Of a stretch of DNA of 64,000 bases, positions 19,801-28,826 are shown piece by piece. Each line of letters opens with the position of its first letter. The stretch's first letter is position 1. The notes under the pieces were generated by a model that did not search any database, was not told the origin of the DNA, and saw only the letters and a list, made by a program, of their open reading frames with translations. The position numbers were made by a program, and so were the translations under genes. Origin of the DNA: Rhizobium sp. 16-488-2b (lineage in GTDB: Bacteria; Pseudomonadota; Alphaproteobacteria; Rhizobiales; Rhizobiaceae); the NCBI RefSeq assembly GCF_017741815.1, contig NZ_JAGHMF010000036.1, positions 186,001 through 250,000 of the forward strand. The letters are read 5' to 3'.

Positions 19801-21339
19801 TCATGCACTCCTTGCAAAGTTTGATGCGCTTGCGGCGCGGGCGATCTGCAACGCCTGCTCAAGCGTTATCCGGCTACGCTGTGCAACCGGGTGCTTCAGC
19901 GGATAGTCGGTCCGGGCATGCGCCCCGCGCGATTCCGTGCGCAGGCTTGCGGAGACGGCGATCAGCAAAGCGACGATTGCGGGATCAGCCCCGATGTCAT
20001 TGCCTTCTGCCATCGGCAGCAGCTCATCGATCACCTGCTGGATGCCGGCCGCGTTGCGCAGAACACCAAGGTTTCGGGAGACGATCGGGCGCACGGCCGT
20101 CGTCTCGGGCGCGCTTGGCATGGGCGGGATTTTTCCGAGAGGAACCGACATCGGCTCCGATTTCATGTCGTTGGCCGCGCGCATGCCCATGACGGCGGCT
20201 TCCAGCAGCGAATTGCTGGCGAGCCTGTTGGCGCCATGCAATCCGGTCGAAGCGGCTTCACCCGCGACCCACAGACCAGGCACTGTGCTTCGACCGGCCC
20301 GATCCGTCGCGACGCCACCCATGTGATAATGCGCGGCCGGGCGAACGGGGATCGGCTGCTCGGCGGGGTCGATCCCGGCCGAGCGGCAGGCGGCATGGAT
20401 CGTCGGAAAGCGCGAGGCGAAGCGCGCGCCAATCGCTTGGCGCGCATCGAGGAAGACGCGGCCGCCGCGGGCGATCTCGGCGCTGATTGCTCGCGCGACG
20501 ACATCACGCGGCGCGAGCTCGGCACCTGCTACATGCCTCATGAAGCGCTCGCCGCGCTCGTTAATCAGCACGGCCCCCTCGCCCCTCACCGCCTCGCTGA
20601 TCAGCGTCAGCGGGCGCTGATTGCCGTCGAGTGCGGTTGGATGAAACTGGACGAATTCCATATCGGCAAGCACTGCGCCCGCGCGGACCGCGAGTGCAAT
20701 CCCCTGGCCGAAGTTGTCGGCCGGATTGGTCGTGGCCTCATAGAGGCCACCAATGCCGCCGGTGGCGAGAAGAATGCGCGACGACGGCAAGACCATGCCC
20801 CCACGAGAATTGACGCAGAGCAGCCCGGAGACAACGCCATCAGTCGTCAAGATCCGCCGCGCCTCCACCCCTTCGATGACAGTGATTGCGGGATCGGCAA
20901 GGACCGCCTTTGTGAGGGCAGCGATGATGGCCGCGCCCGATCCATCGCCGCCGGCATGTACGATGCGCCGACGCGAATGCGCCGCCTCAAGGCCGAGCGA
21001 CAGAAGCCCATCGCGATCTCGATCGAACGAGACGCCGAGGCGTTGCAACGCGGCAATCACGGACGGCGCTTCGGCGATGATTTCGGCGGCAGCTCCTGCA
21101 TCGCAAAGCCCATCGCCGGCAGCAAAGGTGTCGGCCAGATGCAGGTCGGCACTGTCATCCACACCGATGCATGCCGCAATGCCGCCCTGCGCCCATCCGC
21201 TCGAGCTCTCGGCGCCGAGATGTGCGCGGGTGACGATCACACAGGGTTCGGGAGACAGAGTCAACGCCGCGATCAGCCCGGCAAGCCCGCTTCCGACAAT
21301 GACCGGGCGATCCGCGAGGTTTTGGAGGATCTCGGTCAT
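19801..21339 (-). CDS. nadB: L-aspartate oxidase
   Basis: FAD enzyme of 512 residues that oxidises L-aspartate to iminoaspartate for quinolinate synthesis. The N-terminal dinucleotide motif reads VGSGLAGL (residues 15-22). Other family blocks are SSSGWAQGGIA, the active-site stretch HFHPTAL-like (QFHPTALDG), HYHMGG and GLHGANRLASNSLLE. The start codon overlaps the stop of nadA in ATGA. The iminoaspartate it makes is unstable and is passed to quinolinate synthase encoded by the neighbouring gene. Confidence 0.95.
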   Translation of the reverse strand: MTEILQNLADRPVIVGSGLAGLIAALTLSPEPCVIVTRAHLGAESSSGWAQGGIAACIGVDDSADLHLADTFAAGDGLCDAGAAAEIIAEAPSVIAALQRLGVSFDRDRDGLLSLGLEAAHSRRRIVHAGGDGSGAAIIAALTKAVLADPAITVIEGVEARRILTTDGVVSGLLCVNSRGGMVLPSSRILLATGGIGGLYEATTNPADNFGQGIALAVRAGAVLADMEFVQFHPTALDGNQRPLTLISEAVRGEGAVLINERGERFMRHVAGAELAPRDVVARAISAEIARGGRVFLDARQAIGARFASRFPTIHAACRSAGIDPAEQPIPVRPAAHYHMGGVATDRAGRSTVPGLWVAGEAASTGLHGANRLASNSLLEAAVMGMRAANDMKSEPMSVPLGKIPPMPSAPETTAVRPIVSRNLGVLRNAAGIQQVIDELLPMAEGNDIGADPAIVALLIAVSASLRTESRGAHARTDYPLKHPVAQRSRITLEQALQIARAASASNFARSA

Positions 21340-22307
21340 ATCGCCAGCATCCTTTCGACAGCGCGGCGGGCAGCAGTCGCGACATTCGCGTCGACGACGA
21401 CTTCGTGCTGGTTTTCCTCGAGCGCGGTTCGAATGTTGCGCAAGGTAATGCGCTTCATGTGCGGGCAGAGATTGCAGGGGCGAATGAACTCGACATCGGG
21501 ATGATGCACCGCGACGTTATCGCTCATCGAGCACTCGGTCAAAAGCACGACGCGGGCCGGCTTCTTCTCTCCGACATAGTCGGACATGACCGCCGTCGAG
21601 CCTGCGAAATCTGCTTCCGCCACGACATCCGGCGGGCATTCGGGATGGGCGAGCACCGTGACGCCGGGATGGTTTTCGCGAAGCTGGCGAACATCCTCGG
21701 CGGAGAATAGCTCATGCACTTCGCAGTGTCCGTGCCAGGCGATGATTTCAACGTTGGTTTCCTTGGCGACGTTGCGTGCCAGATATTCGTCGGGGATCAT
21801 CAGAACCCTGGGAACACCGAGCGCTTCCACGATCTGCTTGGCATTGCCCGATGTGCAGCAAATATCCGAGGCTGCCTTCACCGCGGCAGATGTGTTGACG
21901 TAGGTGATCACGGGAACGCCGGGGTAAGCCTTGCGCAGCAGGGCGACGTCCTCGGGCGTGATGGAATCCGCCAGCGAACAGCCCGCCCCGGTGTCGGGGA
22001 TCAGCACTGTCTTCTTCGGGTTCAGCAGCTTGGCCGTCTCTGCCATGAAATGCACGCCAGCGAGCACGATCACGTCTGCGTCGACGTCGATTGCCTTGCG
22101 GGCAAGCGCTAGGCTGTCGCCGACGATATCGGCGACACCGTGGAAGATCTCCGGCGTTTGATAGTTATGCGCCAGAATGACCGCGTTGCGTCTGCGCTTT
22201 AGCTCCAGGATAGCCTCGACATCCTCCTCGAAACTCATCCATTCCGCTTTGGGAATGACCCGGCTGACGCGATTGTAAAGCGACTCTGCAGACACTGCGG
22301 TATTCAT
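21336..22307 (-). CDS. nadA: Quinolinate synthase
   Basis: Iron-sulfur enzyme of 323 residues that condenses iminoaspartate with dihydroxyacetone phosphate to form quinolinate. Conserved blocks include ILAHNYQTPEIF, GVHFMAETAK and the Cys-containing motifs AGCSLAD, HPECPPDV and PCNLCPHMKR, which provide the [4Fe-4S] ligands. ATG 22307 was preferred over one 21 bases upstream because GGAGG sits immediately before it. It is the first gene of nadABC. Two palindromes of the same type lie between its ribosome-binding site and the end of nadQ and are the likely NadQ operators. Confidence 0.95.
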   Translation of the reverse strand: MNTAVSAESLYNRVSRVIPKAEWMSFEEDVEAILELKRRRNAVILAHNYQTPEIFHGVADIVGDSLALARKAIDVDADVIVLAGVHFMAETAKLLNPKKTVLIPDTGAGCSLADSITPEDVALLRKAYPGVPVITYVNTSAAVKAASDICCTSGNAKQIVEALGVPRVLMIPDEYLARNVAKETNVEIIAWHGHCEVHELFSAEDVRQLRENHPGVTVLAHPECPPDVVAEADFAGSTAVMSDYVGEKKPARVVLLTECSMSDNVAVHHPDVEFIRPCNLCPHMKRITLRNIRTALEENQHEVVVDANVATAARRAVERMLAI

Positions 22308-22319
22308 ATCGTCCTCCAT

Positions 22320-22338
22320 TATACTCATTTTGAGTATA
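22320..22338. promoter_or_regulatory. Proximal NadQ-type operator
   Basis: TATACTCATTTTGAGTATA has two perfect eight-base arms around TTT. It lies 12 bases upstream of the nadA start, overlapping the expected transcription start and leader, so bound repressor would block nadABC. Assignment to NadQ rests on the adjacent nadQ gene and the matching copy upstream. Confidence 0.75.
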
Positions 22339-22352
22339 TTTCGGACAAATAG

Positions 22353-22373
22353 ATATTCTCACAATGAGCATAT
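22353..22373. promoter_or_regulatory. Distal NadQ-type operator
   Basis: ATATTCTCA-CAA-TGAGCATAT, with arms matching at eight of nine positions and the same TCA-N3-TGA core as the proximal site. The two centres are 34 bp apart, about three helical turns. It begins one base after the nadQ stop codon. Confidence 0.7.
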
Positions 22374-22374
22374 G

Positions 22375-23274
22375 TCAATTGCGGGCGAGAGGAAGCTTTG
22401 TCCCTGAAAGCGCGCGTTCTTCGACGACCGTTTGTCGGAAGCGGAAGAGCTTGGCGGGGCGGCCGCCGGTTTCGCTGGCGATGCCACCGGTTTCCTCCAC
22501 AAGCTCCTGCTGCTCGATAAGGCGGCGGAAATTTTGCTTGTGGAGGCAAAGGCCAGCCAACGCCTCGACCGTTCGCTGCAGCTGCAGCAAGGTGAAAGCG
22601 CTTGGCATCAGCTCGAACACGACCGGGCGGTATTTTATCTTCGCGCGCAGGCGCGCTATGCCGGTCGCCAGGATCCTGCGGTGATCAGCAAACATCGGCC
22701 GGCCGAAATTATCGCTCACATCACCTGCTTCCGCCACCAGCCCGGCTTCGTATAGCAGCTCGTATCGTTGCAGCGTAAGATCCTCGTTCCAGCCACCGTG
22801 ATCGAGGCCGAAGGTGAAGTCGGCGCGCTGGTGACGCTCGTCGCGACGCCTCGGGTCGGCATCGGCCCAAACCCTGAGCTTCTCGATGATCGCATCGAGA
22901 ATTTTGGGCCGCCCCTGCCGATTATCCTCCCACGGCAGATATTCGTACCATCCGTGCCATGCCGGACGGCCCGCGCCCGGCGCATCCTGTTCGAGCACCA
23001 GCCCGAGATAGCTGATCGAGATCGTCCGTCCGCCGCGGATGTCGTTGTTACGGTCCCGGTCGGCGAATGTGTAGAGCTGTTCAAGATAGCCGATCGGGTG
23101 ACCGGTCTGCTCCTGGATCCATTCGCGCAAGCCGCTCTGCAGCGTGCGATGTCCAAGCTCGAAAGGGCCGGACGGCAAGGCTTCGCCGGAACGCACCGTC
23201 ATCACACGTGGCTCGTTGCTGGTGACGGCTGCCACAACAGCCATGAGTTCCGCGTGGGCAAGCCCGATCGTCAA
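22375..23274 (-). CDS. nadQ: NadQ-type transcriptional regulator of NAD biosynthesis (Nudix-like plus winged helix)
   Basis: Protein of 299 residues of the COG4111 type. The N-terminal part is a Nudix-related ligand domain (about residues 20-150, SGPFELGHRTLQSGLREWIQEQTG) in which the catalytic Nudix box is degenerate, fitting an effector sensor rather than a hydrolase. The C-terminal part is a winged-helix DNA-binding domain (about 205-285). NadQ controls de novo NAD synthesis in many alphaproteobacteria, and here it lies directly upstream of nadABC on the same strand, with paired palindromes in the gap. The start is TTG 23274, preceded by AGGGAG. Confidence 0.85.
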   Translation of the reverse strand: MTIGLAHAELMAVVAAVTSNEPRVMTVRSGEALPSGPFELGHRTLQSGLREWIQEQTGHPIGYLEQLYTFADRDRNNDIRGGRTISISYLGLVLEQDAPGAGRPAWHGWYEYLPWEDNRQGRPKILDAIIEKLRVWADADPRRRDERHQRADFTFGLDHGGWNEDLTLQRYELLYEAGLVAEAGDVSDNFGRPMFADHRRILATGIARLRAKIKYRPVVFELMPSAFTLLQLQRTVEALAGLCLHKQNFRRLIEQQELVEETGGIASETGGRPAKLFRFRQTVVEERALSGTKLPLARN

Positions 23275-23319
23275 GCAATTCTCCCTGAATTTCGCAACAT
23301 CAATTGCATGCCGGCCGCT

Positions 23320-24345
23320 TTACCGCCTGCCCGCAACCTTTTGCCCCAAGAGGCCTGCAACGTCGAGCATCCGGTTTGCGAAGCCGAATTCGTTGTCGTA
23401 CCAGCCGAACACGCGAAGCAGCCCACCCGGCGCGATCGATGTCTCCGGGCCGGAGATGATCAATGACTCCTGGCGCGCCCGCATGTCCACGGAAACCACT
23501 TGCTTCTCCGTCCACCCAAGAACACGCGACGCGGCGACTGCCTTTTGCATCTGCGCGCGCGCATCGGACAGCGACGGGGTGTCTCTCAAAGAGACCGTAA
23601 GATCGATCGCTGAAACACTTGCCGTCGGCACTCTTATGGCGCGCGCCTCTATCGCGCCCGCGAGCGACGGCAAGACCTTGCCGAGAAGCTTGTGCGCGCT
23701 GGTGGTTGTCGGAACCATTGAGAGCGCGGCGGCGCGGCTTCTCGCGAAATCGTCACGCGGCTGATCGACCGTGGGCTGGCTGCCCGTGTAGCAATGGACA
23801 GTGGTCATCTGACCGCCCACCACGCCCCAGGCATCGTCGATCACCTTGAGCAAGGGAGCGAGCGCATTGGTCGTGCAAGAAGCGTTGGAGACAATGAGGT
23901 GGTCCCCAAGCATTTCCTCGTTGGCGCCCAGTACCACGGTCACGTCGGCCGCCTCAGCAGGCCCTGAGATCAACACGCTTTTCGCGCCGGCTTCCAGGGC
24001 ACGGGAGATGAACTCACGTGTATAGGGCTGGCCCGTACATTCGAGAAAGACATCGACACCGGACAGATCAAGCTGGCGGACATCGCGAATATTGTGGAAT
24101 GCAATCAACCTGTCGCCAACTTGCAGCGCTTGATCGCGGGCCACGACCTCTTCCGGCCAGGGGCCGAAAACACTGTCGTACTGGAAGAGGTAGGCGCAGC
24201 TTTCCAGCGCGGCGACGTCGTTGATCAGGACGAGCTCGAAGTCCCCACCTTTGCTCAGCAGGATACGCAACACCGTTCGGCCGATGCGACCGAAACCATT
24301 GATGGCTATTTTCGTCTTCTGCTTTGTCATCGGCGCGAGGCTCAC
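23320..24345 (-). CDS. Glyceraldehyde-3-phosphate dehydrogenase-like protein
   Basis: NAD-dependent phosphorylating aldehyde dehydrogenase of 341 residues. The N-terminal NAD motif INGFGRIGR is followed by the catalytic SNASCTTN (Cys157) and the proton-relay His in TVHCYTGSQ. The C-terminal WYDNEFGFANRMLD is typical of the family. The usual HAYTNDQ around the His is altered to HCYTGSQ, and LFQYDSVFGPW differs from housekeeping GapA, so this looks like a paralogue with a specialised role; erythrose-4-phosphate dehydrogenase is less likely. GTG 24345 is preceded by AAGGAG. It ends 45 bases before nadQ on the same strand and could be cotranscribed with it. Confidence 0.8.
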   Translation of the reverse strand: MSLAPMTKQKTKIAINGFGRIGRTVLRILLSKGGDFELVLINDVAALESCAYLFQYDSVFGPWPEEVVARDQALQVGDRLIAFHNIRDVRQLDLSGVDVFLECTGQPYTREFISRALEAGAKSVLISGPAEAADVTVVLGANEEMLGDHLIVSNASCTTNALAPLLKVIDDAWGVVGGQMTTVHCYTGSQPTVDQPRDDFARSRAAALSMVPTTTSAHKLLGKVLPSLAGAIEARAIRVPTASVSAIDLTVSLRDTPSLSDARAQMQKAVAASRVLGWTEKQVVSVDMRARQESLIISGPETSIAPGGLLRVFGWYDNEFGFANRMLDVAGLLGQKVAGRR

Positions 24346-24547
24346 ATTGGTTCTCCTTGCTCGGTACGCCGGTCACGTCGATTTCGCAACATGACCCTGT
24401 GCTCCGCATGACGATCTGTTGCAGGCGCGCGCCGCATAGGCAATCACCACGATGTCGCAGGAGCATTCAAGCAATATGATAGCCCTAGCCCGGCCAGGCG
24501 GCCGGGTTTCACGAGCAGAGATCAGAAGCGAACCGCTGAGAGGGCTC

Positions 24548-26053
24548 TCAGAGCGCAGCGCGGCTTGCCGACGTGGCTGTTATCGCATTCAGCGTCTGCG
24601 CATCGCGACCGTAGATGTCATCGTAATAGTGGATGATGCCGTCAGCCGTCGGCCACGCGGTGAAGTAGGAGACATAGACCGGAATTTCCTCAGGAACCGG
24701 AACGTCCTTCTTTTCACCAGCCGCTATCTCCTGATTGACCGAATCCACCGACGTTTTCAGCACGGCCGCCGCCATGGCGCGCGGGTTTTCCAGACGGACA
24801 CAGCCGTGGCTGAACATCCGGTCCTGAGAGGCGAACTTCCCGCGTGCCGGCGTGTCATGCATGTAGATGGCGTGCGGATTTGGAAACAGGATCTTCAACT
24901 GGCCAAGAGCATTATCGGCACCTGGCGGCTGCACGACGGCGATGTTTTCCAGCGGTTGCGTCCAGTCGACCTTGGCCGAGGGCATTGGCTTGCCGTTAAC
25001 GGCGACCTTGTAGCCCTCGCGGTCGAGATAGGACGGATCCTTCTTCAAGTGCGGAAGCATCTCGTTCTTGATGATCGATTGTGGGACGCCCCAATCCGGA
25101 TTGAACTCGACCGTCTTGATCGTCGCATCGAAGAAATTCGTCTGATGGTCCTGCTGGCCGATAACCGCTTTCATCGAGAGCGTGACGTTGCCGTTTTCGG
25201 TGTAGTAGGCCATGTAAGCGGGTTGATTGATGAATACGTATCGGTCCGGAAACTCCTGCGGCATCCAGCGCAGTTCTTCCATCGCCACCGTCACCTTGTT
25301 GATGTTGACGGTCGTATCTCCACCCTGACCGGAGTTTCGCAGCCAATGCAGCTCCGCCGCGAGCTGGGCGAACTTCGGGCTGCTGGGCATGAAACGATCG
25401 ACGGCCGACATCAGATCGGGGGCCGCGGCCAATCGGGCAAGCGTCGCCGGCAGATCGACGGGCTTGCGCTTGAAATCGTAGTAGTTCGAAAGCTTGTTCG
25501 GATCGATGCGGCCCCGGAAATTGTCCTGGAGGAACATCAGCATCTTGTTCGACAGGGAGAGCTCGAACGTCGCCAGAGCCTTGGATTGATCGGCAGAATT
25601 TTGCCGACCCTGAGCCGGCGCTTCCGTGATGGCGTAATCGGCCGCGGTCAACCCCCAGTCATCCGCTTGCTTTAGGAGCGCCAGCGCCTGGCGGGCTCTG
25701 GCGTTCGGACCCTTCGCGTCGACCCAGATCAGCTTGGCTTTTGGTTGGCTGTAATAGGCTTCGAGCGATGCGGCTATGTCGCTGTTCATCTGCAGAGACA
25801 GACCGCCCATCTCCCGCATGATCTTCGCGGGATTGCCCGCGCCACCGTCGAACAGCGTCGATAGGACGGAATCATCGCCTGACCGCGTGATGTGAACCAG
25901 ACGGCGCTCCGGGACGGCATAGCCTTGCGCCGCGGAAGCCTGCGTTGCCGGAGCCATCGACTGCGGCTCGGCGTGCGCACCGATCCCGCTCGCCACAAGC
26001 GCCAGCATGCTCACCAGAGTTAGCTTCAGGCGTGAAGCCGACATGTCTGCCAT
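24548..26053 (-). CDS. Periplasmic L,D-transpeptidase (YcbB-like, YkuD domain)
   Basis: Murein cross-linking enzyme of 501 residues. A signal peptide (residues 1 to about 28, ending GIGAHA) is followed by an N-terminal scaffold region and a YkuD catalytic domain (about 285-440) with the diagnostic pattern MHDTPARGKF then FSHGCVRLEN; the nucleophile is Cys418. Such enzymes form 3-3 peptide cross-links or attach proteins to peptidoglycan, and they are numerous in polar-growing Rhizobiales. Start ATG 26053 follows GGGGAT; an ATG nine bases inside is a possible alternative. No operon partner is evident. Confidence 0.88.
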   Translation of the reverse strand: MADMSASRLKLTLVSMLALVASGIGAHAEPQSMAPATQASAAQGYAVPERRLVHITRSGDDSVLSTLFDGGAGNPAKIMREMGGLSLQMNSDIAASLEAYYSQPKAKLIWVDAKGPNARARQALALLKQADDWGLTAADYAITEAPAQGRQNSADQSKALATFELSLSNKMLMFLQDNFRGRIDPNKLSNYYDFKRKPVDLPATLARLAAAPDLMSAVDRFMPSSPKFAQLAAELHWLRNSGQGGDTTVNINKVTVAMEELRWMPQEFPDRYVFINQPAYMAYYTENGNVTLSMKAVIGQQDHQTNFFDATIKTVEFNPDWGVPQSIIKNEMLPHLKKDPSYLDREGYKVAVNGKPMPSAKVDWTQPLENIAVVQPPGADNALGQLKILFPNPHAIYMHDTPARGKFASQDRMFSHGCVRLENPRAMAAAVLKTSVDSVNQEIAAGEKKDVPVPEEIPVYVSYFTAWPTADGIIHYYDDIYGRDAQTLNAITATSASRAAL

Positions 26054-26262
26054 TGAATATCCCCAACACTTAACGCGCGAAACCATGCGAAATGGCACAT
26101 GTCTTCGCGATCCTTTACCAAGAACTAGAAGCGGCAACATTCAGGCAGAACCTTGGCGGATGCAGATCACGAGAGGTTGAAAACGATGCTTCGGGGGAGC
26201 GCCGCTTTCTGCAAAAAGCGACGTGTAGCGAAAATGTCGCACAAATTGAAGTCGCGGAGGCA

Positions 26263-26293
26263 GCACCTGAGCGTCGGACGACGCCCGGGTGCC
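26263..26293 (-). terminator. Probable terminator of the chemoreceptor gene
   Basis: An interrupted hairpin: GCGTCG/CGACGC closes a two-base loop and GCACC/GGTGC continues the stem below a bulge. It lies 12 bases after the stop of the chemoreceptor gene on the minus strand. There is no strong T-run. Confidence 0.4.
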
Positions 26294-26305
26294 GGCTGAC
26301 AATAA

Positions 26306-28252
26306 TCAGAAGTCTTCCCAGGCCTTCTCCGCGGCGGCCGACGCTCGGCCACCGAAGGCCGTCGCAATCTTTCGCCCGAGCGCCCGCGCGGGGGATGCAA
26401 CGCCGAGGCTCGTGGGTGACGCTTCCCGCACCACGCCTGCAACGGCCGCCGGGCGCTGAGCCTCTTCGCCAAGATTGAAGCGCGCGAGCAACTGGTTGAG
26501 CGAAGCCGCGTCTCTGGCAAGGCTGTGGCTTGCCGCAGTCGACTGCTCCACCATCGCAGCGTTCTGCTGGGTGCCCTGGTCCATGGCATTCACGGCCGTA
26601 TTGATTTCCTGCAGACCGATCGACTGCTCGCGCGCCGACTTCACGATCGCGTCCACATGGCGATTGATCTCCTGGACCTCGGCAACGATCACCTCCAGCG
26701 CCGTTCCCGTGTTTCCGACCAGTTCAACACCTGAACGGACGTGATCGCCGGACATGATGATCAGCGCCTTGATCTCCTTGGCGGCCTGAGCAGACCGTTG
26801 GGCGAGTTCGCGCACTTCTTGGGCAACGACCGCGAAGCCCTTGCCGGCATCGCCGGCACGGGCGGCCTCGACGCCAGCGTTGAGCGCCAACAGGTTCGTC
26901 TGGAAGGCGATCTCGTCGATGACGCTGATGATGTTGGTGATCTCGCCCGAGGAGCGTTCGATTTCCTTCATCGCCACGACGGCATCGCGGACGACCAGTC
27001 CGGACTTTTCGGCTCCGGTGCGCGCCTGCGCAACGAGATTGCCCGCATCTTCCGCCCGCTTGGTGGCGTCCTTCACAGTGGTGGTGATCTCTTCCAGCGC
27101 TGCAGCCGTCTCCTCGACGGAAGCGGCCTGCTGTTCAGTGCGTCTCGAAAGGTCGTCCGCCGCCGAGCGGATCTCGTTCGCGCTGGCATCGATGCCCCGC
27201 GCGTTGCGGCCGACCGCCCGCAGCGCTTCGCTGAGATTGCCGGCGGATTCGTTGAAGTTTGCCCTGAGAGCATCGAGATGCGCGACGAACGGCGTATCGA
27301 TGCGATAGGCAACATCCCCCTGCGCCAACCGGCCAAGTGCATCGCCCAACCGGTCGACAGCGAACTGCGTGTCGGCTTCGTCCCTCGCCTTTTGCGCATC
27401 ACGGGCGGCCCGCTCCTTGTCCGAAAGACTGCGATTGGCCTCCGCCTCGCTTTCCAGACGGCTACGATCGAGAGCGTTGTCACGAAACACGGAGACGGCC
27501 CTCGCCATCTGGCCGACTTCATCGCGTCGATCCTGGCCATCGACATCGCTGGCGGCATCGCCGCCCGCGAGCGATATCATCCGCTCGCGCAACTTCGCGA
27601 TCGGCGCCGTGATGCCGCGTGAAGAGACGAAAAGGGCCATGCCGATGCTCGCCGCGAACACGATCGTCAGGACGACAAGCGAGATCAGGATGGTCGATCG
27701 TGTTTGATCGGTCAGTTCGCCGGCGCGGGTATTGATGTTTTTCTTCATCAATGTGGTCAGATCACGCATGTCAGCCAATAACGGCTTGATCAGTAGATCG
27801 GCGCGAGCCAACGCGCTCTTCGCTTCGGCTTCCCGCCCGTCAGCCCCCAGTTTCACCGCATTGTCCGTCTGAGCGATGACCTCTTTTGACTTTGCAATGA
27901 ACCCATCGATTGCAGCGGCATCCTCCGGGCGCCCGCCTTTCGATTGTTCCAGTCGGCCAATCAGGCTGGCTGTATTTTCATTGTAGAAGTCGTTCGCAAC
28001 TTTGAAACCCGAATCCCGAGCATCGTAAGCCAGTGTCTGGTAGGCTGCATAGCCGATGGCAACCAGGCTTCGCGTCGACGCAACGAGGTCCACTTCCGCC
28101 TGATAATCCTGTGAAATGAATTCGGAATAGGTGGAATCGACCGTCTTGAATTTATCGGACATGAAGAGGGTGGCACCGATGCCCACCACGCAGATTGGGA
28201 TAATGAGAGAAAGAATTTTGGTGCGAATACGCGCGTTTTTCAGAAATGACAT
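26306..28252 (-). CDS. Methyl-accepting chemotaxis protein with C-terminal CheR/CheB pentapeptide
   Basis: Chemoreceptor of 648 residues. One membrane span (about 13-32) precedes a periplasmic four-helix ligand domain, a second span (about 190-212) and a HAMP domain (ITAPIAKLRERMISLAGG). A second HAMP-like stretch near residue 310 leads into the coiled-coil signalling domain with the hairpin tip EIAFQTNLLALNAGVEAA. The last five residues are AWEDF, resembling the NWETF tail that tethers methyltransferase CheR and methylesterase CheB in enterobacterial high-abundance receptors. ATG 28252 follows GAGGGC. No che genes are adjacent. Confidence 0.9.
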   Translation of the reverse strand: MSFLKNARIRTKILSLIIPICVVGIGATLFMSDKFKTVDSTYSEFISQDYQAEVDLVASTRSLVAIGYAAYQTLAYDARDSGFKVANDFYNENTASLIGRLEQSKGGRPEDAAAIDGFIAKSKEVIAQTDNAVKLGADGREAEAKSALARADLLIKPLLADMRDLTTLMKKNINTRAGELTDQTRSTILISLVVLTIVFAASIGMALFVSSRGITAPIAKLRERMISLAGGDAASDVDGQDRRDEVGQMARAVSVFRDNALDRSRLESEAEANRSLSDKERAARDAQKARDEADTQFAVDRLGDALGRLAQGDVAYRIDTPFVAHLDALRANFNESAGNLSEALRAVGRNARGIDASANEIRSAADDLSRRTEQQAASVEETAAALEEITTTVKDATKRAEDAGNLVAQARTGAEKSGLVVRDAVVAMKEIERSSGEITNIISVIDEIAFQTNLLALNAGVEAARAGDAGKGFAVVAQEVRELAQRSAQAAKEIKALIIMSGDHVRSGVELVGNTGTALEVIVAEVQEINRHVDAIVKSAREQSIGLQEINTAVNAMDQGTQQNAAMVEQSTAASHSLARDAASLNQLLARFNLGEEAQRPAAVAGVVREASPTSLGVASPARALGRKIATAFGGRASAAAEKAWEDF

Positions 28253-28826
28253 ATGCCCTCTACGTGACAGGATCGATGATCGACTGTTGCGAGGTCGCAA
28301 TGGCTCACTCGCCAACGCAGCGCCGGGCATCGGGTGTCCCAGTCAACGAATGACGCGGACAGTCCAATGGCAAAGCCGCCAATCAATTCATCGATCGGAT
28401 GGGTGATATCGACATGGCAGAGATCGTGGCCATCATGGCGGCTCGGGCGGATTCTACCAGTTACGAAACTCGGCCCGAGGTAAGGGATTTTGCAGCAAGT
28501 ATTGTTGGAAAGCACGGCGCCTTTCGGGACGCCAGTCAGCACAGTCCCCACGGGCCGACTGGTCAAGCGGTTGCATTCCAAGGATATTTTTAAATAGCAT
28601 CGACGTCGCGCCACAATCAGTCTTTGCTGGAATCAGTTTTCATAAAAATTGAAGAATATGGTGGGTCGCATTGACGCGGACACACTGGGTGCGGCAGTGA
28701 CGACGCGCAGTTGCGTGACAAACTCGCCGCCGACGGAATCAACCTGCAAGCCTGAAATCTGAACGAGGAACACACGCTGGCGAACGCCATCTAACCCCTC
28801 GTTGTCGCCCGTTGCGGGCGGCACCG
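28253..28826. other. 574-bp intergenic stretch with eroded coding sequence
   Basis: No intact gene is convincing here. On the minus strand, 28330-28437 reads HVDITHPIDELIGGFAIGLS, which resembles the last motif of PAP2-type phosphatases (H-x3-D followed by a membrane helix), but the surrounding frame has none of the other PAP2 motifs. This may be the remnant of a lost gene. The part next to the flavoprotein gene (28633-28824) holds a short open frame listed separately. The promoter of the chemoreceptor gene must lie at the left end of this gap. Confidence 0.35.
28633..28824 (-). CDS. Possible small hypothetical protein downstream of the flavoprotein gene
   Basis: A 63-codon open frame starting at GTG 28824, two bases after the stop of the flavoprotein gene, in a different frame. 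Its translation has an ordinary composition (LVQISGLQVDSVGGEFVTQL) rather than the Arg/Pro-rich pattern of antisense frames, and it lies outside any other gene. No good ribosome site, domain or signal peptide is seen. It could be the 3' remnant of a larger gene. Confidence 0.2.
   Translation of the reverse strand: MPPATGDNEGLDGVRQRVFLVQISGLQVDSVGGEFVTQLRVVTAAPSVSASMRPTIFFNFYEN

Noticed and set aside
19891..21504. 537-codon plus-strand frame over nadB
   Set aside because: Opposite strand of nadB; no domain, and it runs across the nadB-nadA junction.
23320..24345. Assignment as erythrose-4-phosphate dehydrogenase (epd)
   Set aside because: Catalytic His context and C-terminal blocks fit GAPDH better, and no pdx gene is adjacent.
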